Positions 63,081 through 64,000 of a stretch of DNA of 64,000 bases are shown in pieces (position 1 is the stretch's first letter; every line of letters starts with the position of its first letter). Source of the DNA: Planctomycetota bacterium. Lineage in GTDB: Bacteria; Planctomycetota; UBA8742; UBA2392. The notes below the pieces were generated by a model. That model was not told where the DNA came from and did no database searches. It was given only the letters and a program-made list of their open reading frames with translations. Made by a program: the position numbers and the translations under genes. The stretch is taken from positions 67,062 to 131,061 of the forward strand of contig JADLFN010000049.1 of assembly GCA_020845475.1 (NCBI GenBank). Reading direction: 5' to 3'.

Positions 63081-63301
63081 TCCTATTGCCGACAGTCGGC
63101 AACGGGTTGCTCTAACTTTCCTTGATCTCGGTGCTTTGCGTTGCTTGCCTGCCCCGAGATCCATCGAAGGGTTTGACTGGCTGATTTGCTGTTCTGCTTT
63201 GGCCGTGGCGTGCTCGGCGCATACAGACGGTACGGAATATGGATGGCGACTCAAATCGTGGCCGGTCAAATCCGTGAATCGTCGCCTGGGGCGCGCTGCG
63301 C

Positions 63302-64000
63302 TTACTTTACTCGCTCGCCGTGAGTGTACTCGTGCTCCTCGACCCCTTGTGGGCCGTAGATGCGCTCGATGCCGTGCTTTTTGCCTGCATCCCAGTTGGT
63401 CTCGGCGGTCACGTTTCCCTGTTTGTCGTAGCGAATACCCAGTCCCTTGCGCAGCCCGTCGTGAAACGTGACCACCTCGCGCAGGGTGCCGGTATCGGGA
63501 TAGAAAATTCTCCACTCGCCGCTGCGCTTGTCCGCCGCGAAGTTCCCTTTCTCAAGCAGGATTCCTTCTTTGTTGAACAAGTCCCAAATGCCTTCCTGCA
63601 GACCATCGCGGTACTCGCCGCTGCTCTCTAGCGCAGCATTGCCGTGAAAACTCCTCCAGGCTCCGACGCGCTGGTTGTTGGCAAATTGTCCGGCCTCGCG
63701 CAGAACGCCTGTGGGATAGAACCCGAGAAAGTTGCCGTCGAGTGTGAACGAATTGGGCGCGCGTTCGAATTCTGTCCACTGCGCTTCTATGGCTCCGGTT
63801 TCATAGAACGTGATGCGAGTCCGGTACTGGCCGGGGGTAACAAGATCCGGCGGTTTCTTGCCCGACCGGTCCGGATTCGTCGGTGTCACTCCACCCCCGT
63901 CGGGTGCAGCAGTGGATTTGGGTTCCCCCGTTTTGGCCCCGGACTCCGGCTTACTTCCCGGTAACTCAGCGCTGCGGATTCCGGGCGTGCGGGTTGCGTC
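63302..64000 (-). CDS. MORN/YwqK-like repeat protein, 5' end beyond window
   Basis: The frame is open from the stop at 63302-63304 to the window edge (233 codons), so the start is outside. The visible part begins with a Pro/Ser/Gly/Lys-rich linker, then about six short repeats of the YxxGxxxGxW type (REAGQFANNQRVGAWRSF, ESSGEYRDGLQEGIWDLF, LEKGNFAADKRSGEWRIFY). These are MORN-like repeats as in YwqK antitoxin-family and secreted proteins. An internal GTG at 63889 is a possible but unlikely start. Confidence 0.7.
   Translation of the reverse strand, partial: DATRTPGIRSAELPGSKPESGAKTGEPKSTAAPDGGGVTPTNPDRSGKKPPDLVTPGQYRTRITFYETGAIEAQWTEFERAPNSFTLDGNFLGFYPTGVLREAGQFANNQRVGAWRSFHGNAALESSGEYRDGLQEGIWDLFNKEGILLEKGNFAADKRSGEWRIFYPDTGTLREVVTFHDGLRKGLGIRYDKQGNVTAETNWDAGKKHGIERIYGPQGVEEHEYTHGERVK

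Larger units (their letters stand above)
62458..63301. other. Degraded region with mobile-element and gene remnants
   Basis: 844 bases without an intact gene. It contains a perfect hairpin GTTAGGCA-AACG-TGCCTAAC (62606-62625), a tRNA-like 3' fragment (62649-62680), a truncated vsr reading frame (from 62955) and an IS21-like end (63015-63064). The remaining parts show no convincing coding frame. It reads as a decayed integration site downstream of tRNA-Lys. Confidence 0.6.

Noticed and set aside
62793-63515. 240-codon minus-strand frame through the degraded region.
   Set aside because: It overlaps the MORN-like gene in another frame and the vsr remnant, with no family resemblance. A short piece near its end (about KNYQCGFCFLGTVSLED) may be a remnant but cannot be supported.

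Overview
The window is GC-rich DNA from a free-living, Gram-negative-type bacterium with an outer envelope: secreted and outer-membrane proteins with signal peptides, Lgt for lipoproteins, and complex I subunits. A planctomycete or a relative fits best (very large choice-of-anchor-D surface proteins with Gly/Cys/Trp/Arg C-termini, oleABCD hydrocarbon genes next to CrtI-like oxidoreductases, many dispersed palindromes). This is an inference from style, not from a marker gene. The only complete stable-RNA gene recognised is one tRNA-Lys; no rRNA is present.

Layout. 1-10.97 kb is housekeeping: a truncated outer-membrane protein gene, bioA, a DUF1704 zinc peptidase-like gene, a GNAT gene, trpS behind what looks like a tryptophan leader-peptide attenuator, a Bax-inhibitor-1 homologue, der, a structured untranslated region with an extreme Shine-Dalgarno sequence, and nuoABC without nuoD. 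11-25.5 kb holds envelope genes on the minus strand: two tandem CarboxypepD_reg/PDZ paralogues, two giant repeat proteins sharing a C-terminal sorting-like signal, lgt, and an HTH-TPR regulator on the plus strand.

26.1-39.9 kb is the most interesting part. A complete oleABCD olefin operon with overlapping genes runs into a GbsR/MarR-like regulator, a KAS II-type synthase, an acyl carrier protein, two CrtI-like FAD oxidoreductases, a FabZ-like dehydratase and a FabI-like reductase. It reads as a dedicated type II fatty-acid line that may make and desaturate acyl chains for head-to-head condensation by OleA. An EVE-like/DUF3883 nuclease gene and a pyrimidine-dimer glycosylase gene interrupt it. 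The region is crowded with hairpin-forming repeat elements, several of them in frame inside genes, and with copies of the palindrome TTGACGCGTCAA.

40-53 kb: OsmC, a third giant surface protein, a DUF2007-like membrane protein, a SirB1-like protein, a secreted propeller-like protein, a small XRE regulator, and an fmt operon whose second gene fuses a PTS EIIA domain and a pyruvate-kinase-C-like domain to a diadenylate cyclase. 53-61 kb is a five-gene minus-strand ABC operon of the GldA/GldF/GldG type, with a DUF4340 protein that ends in a parvulin domain. 61-64 kb: a RimK-like ATP-grasp gene, tRNA-Lys, then a degraded stretch with a tRNA-like 3' fragment, a truncated vsr gene and an IS21-like end, and finally a MORN/YwqK-like gene cut by the window edge.
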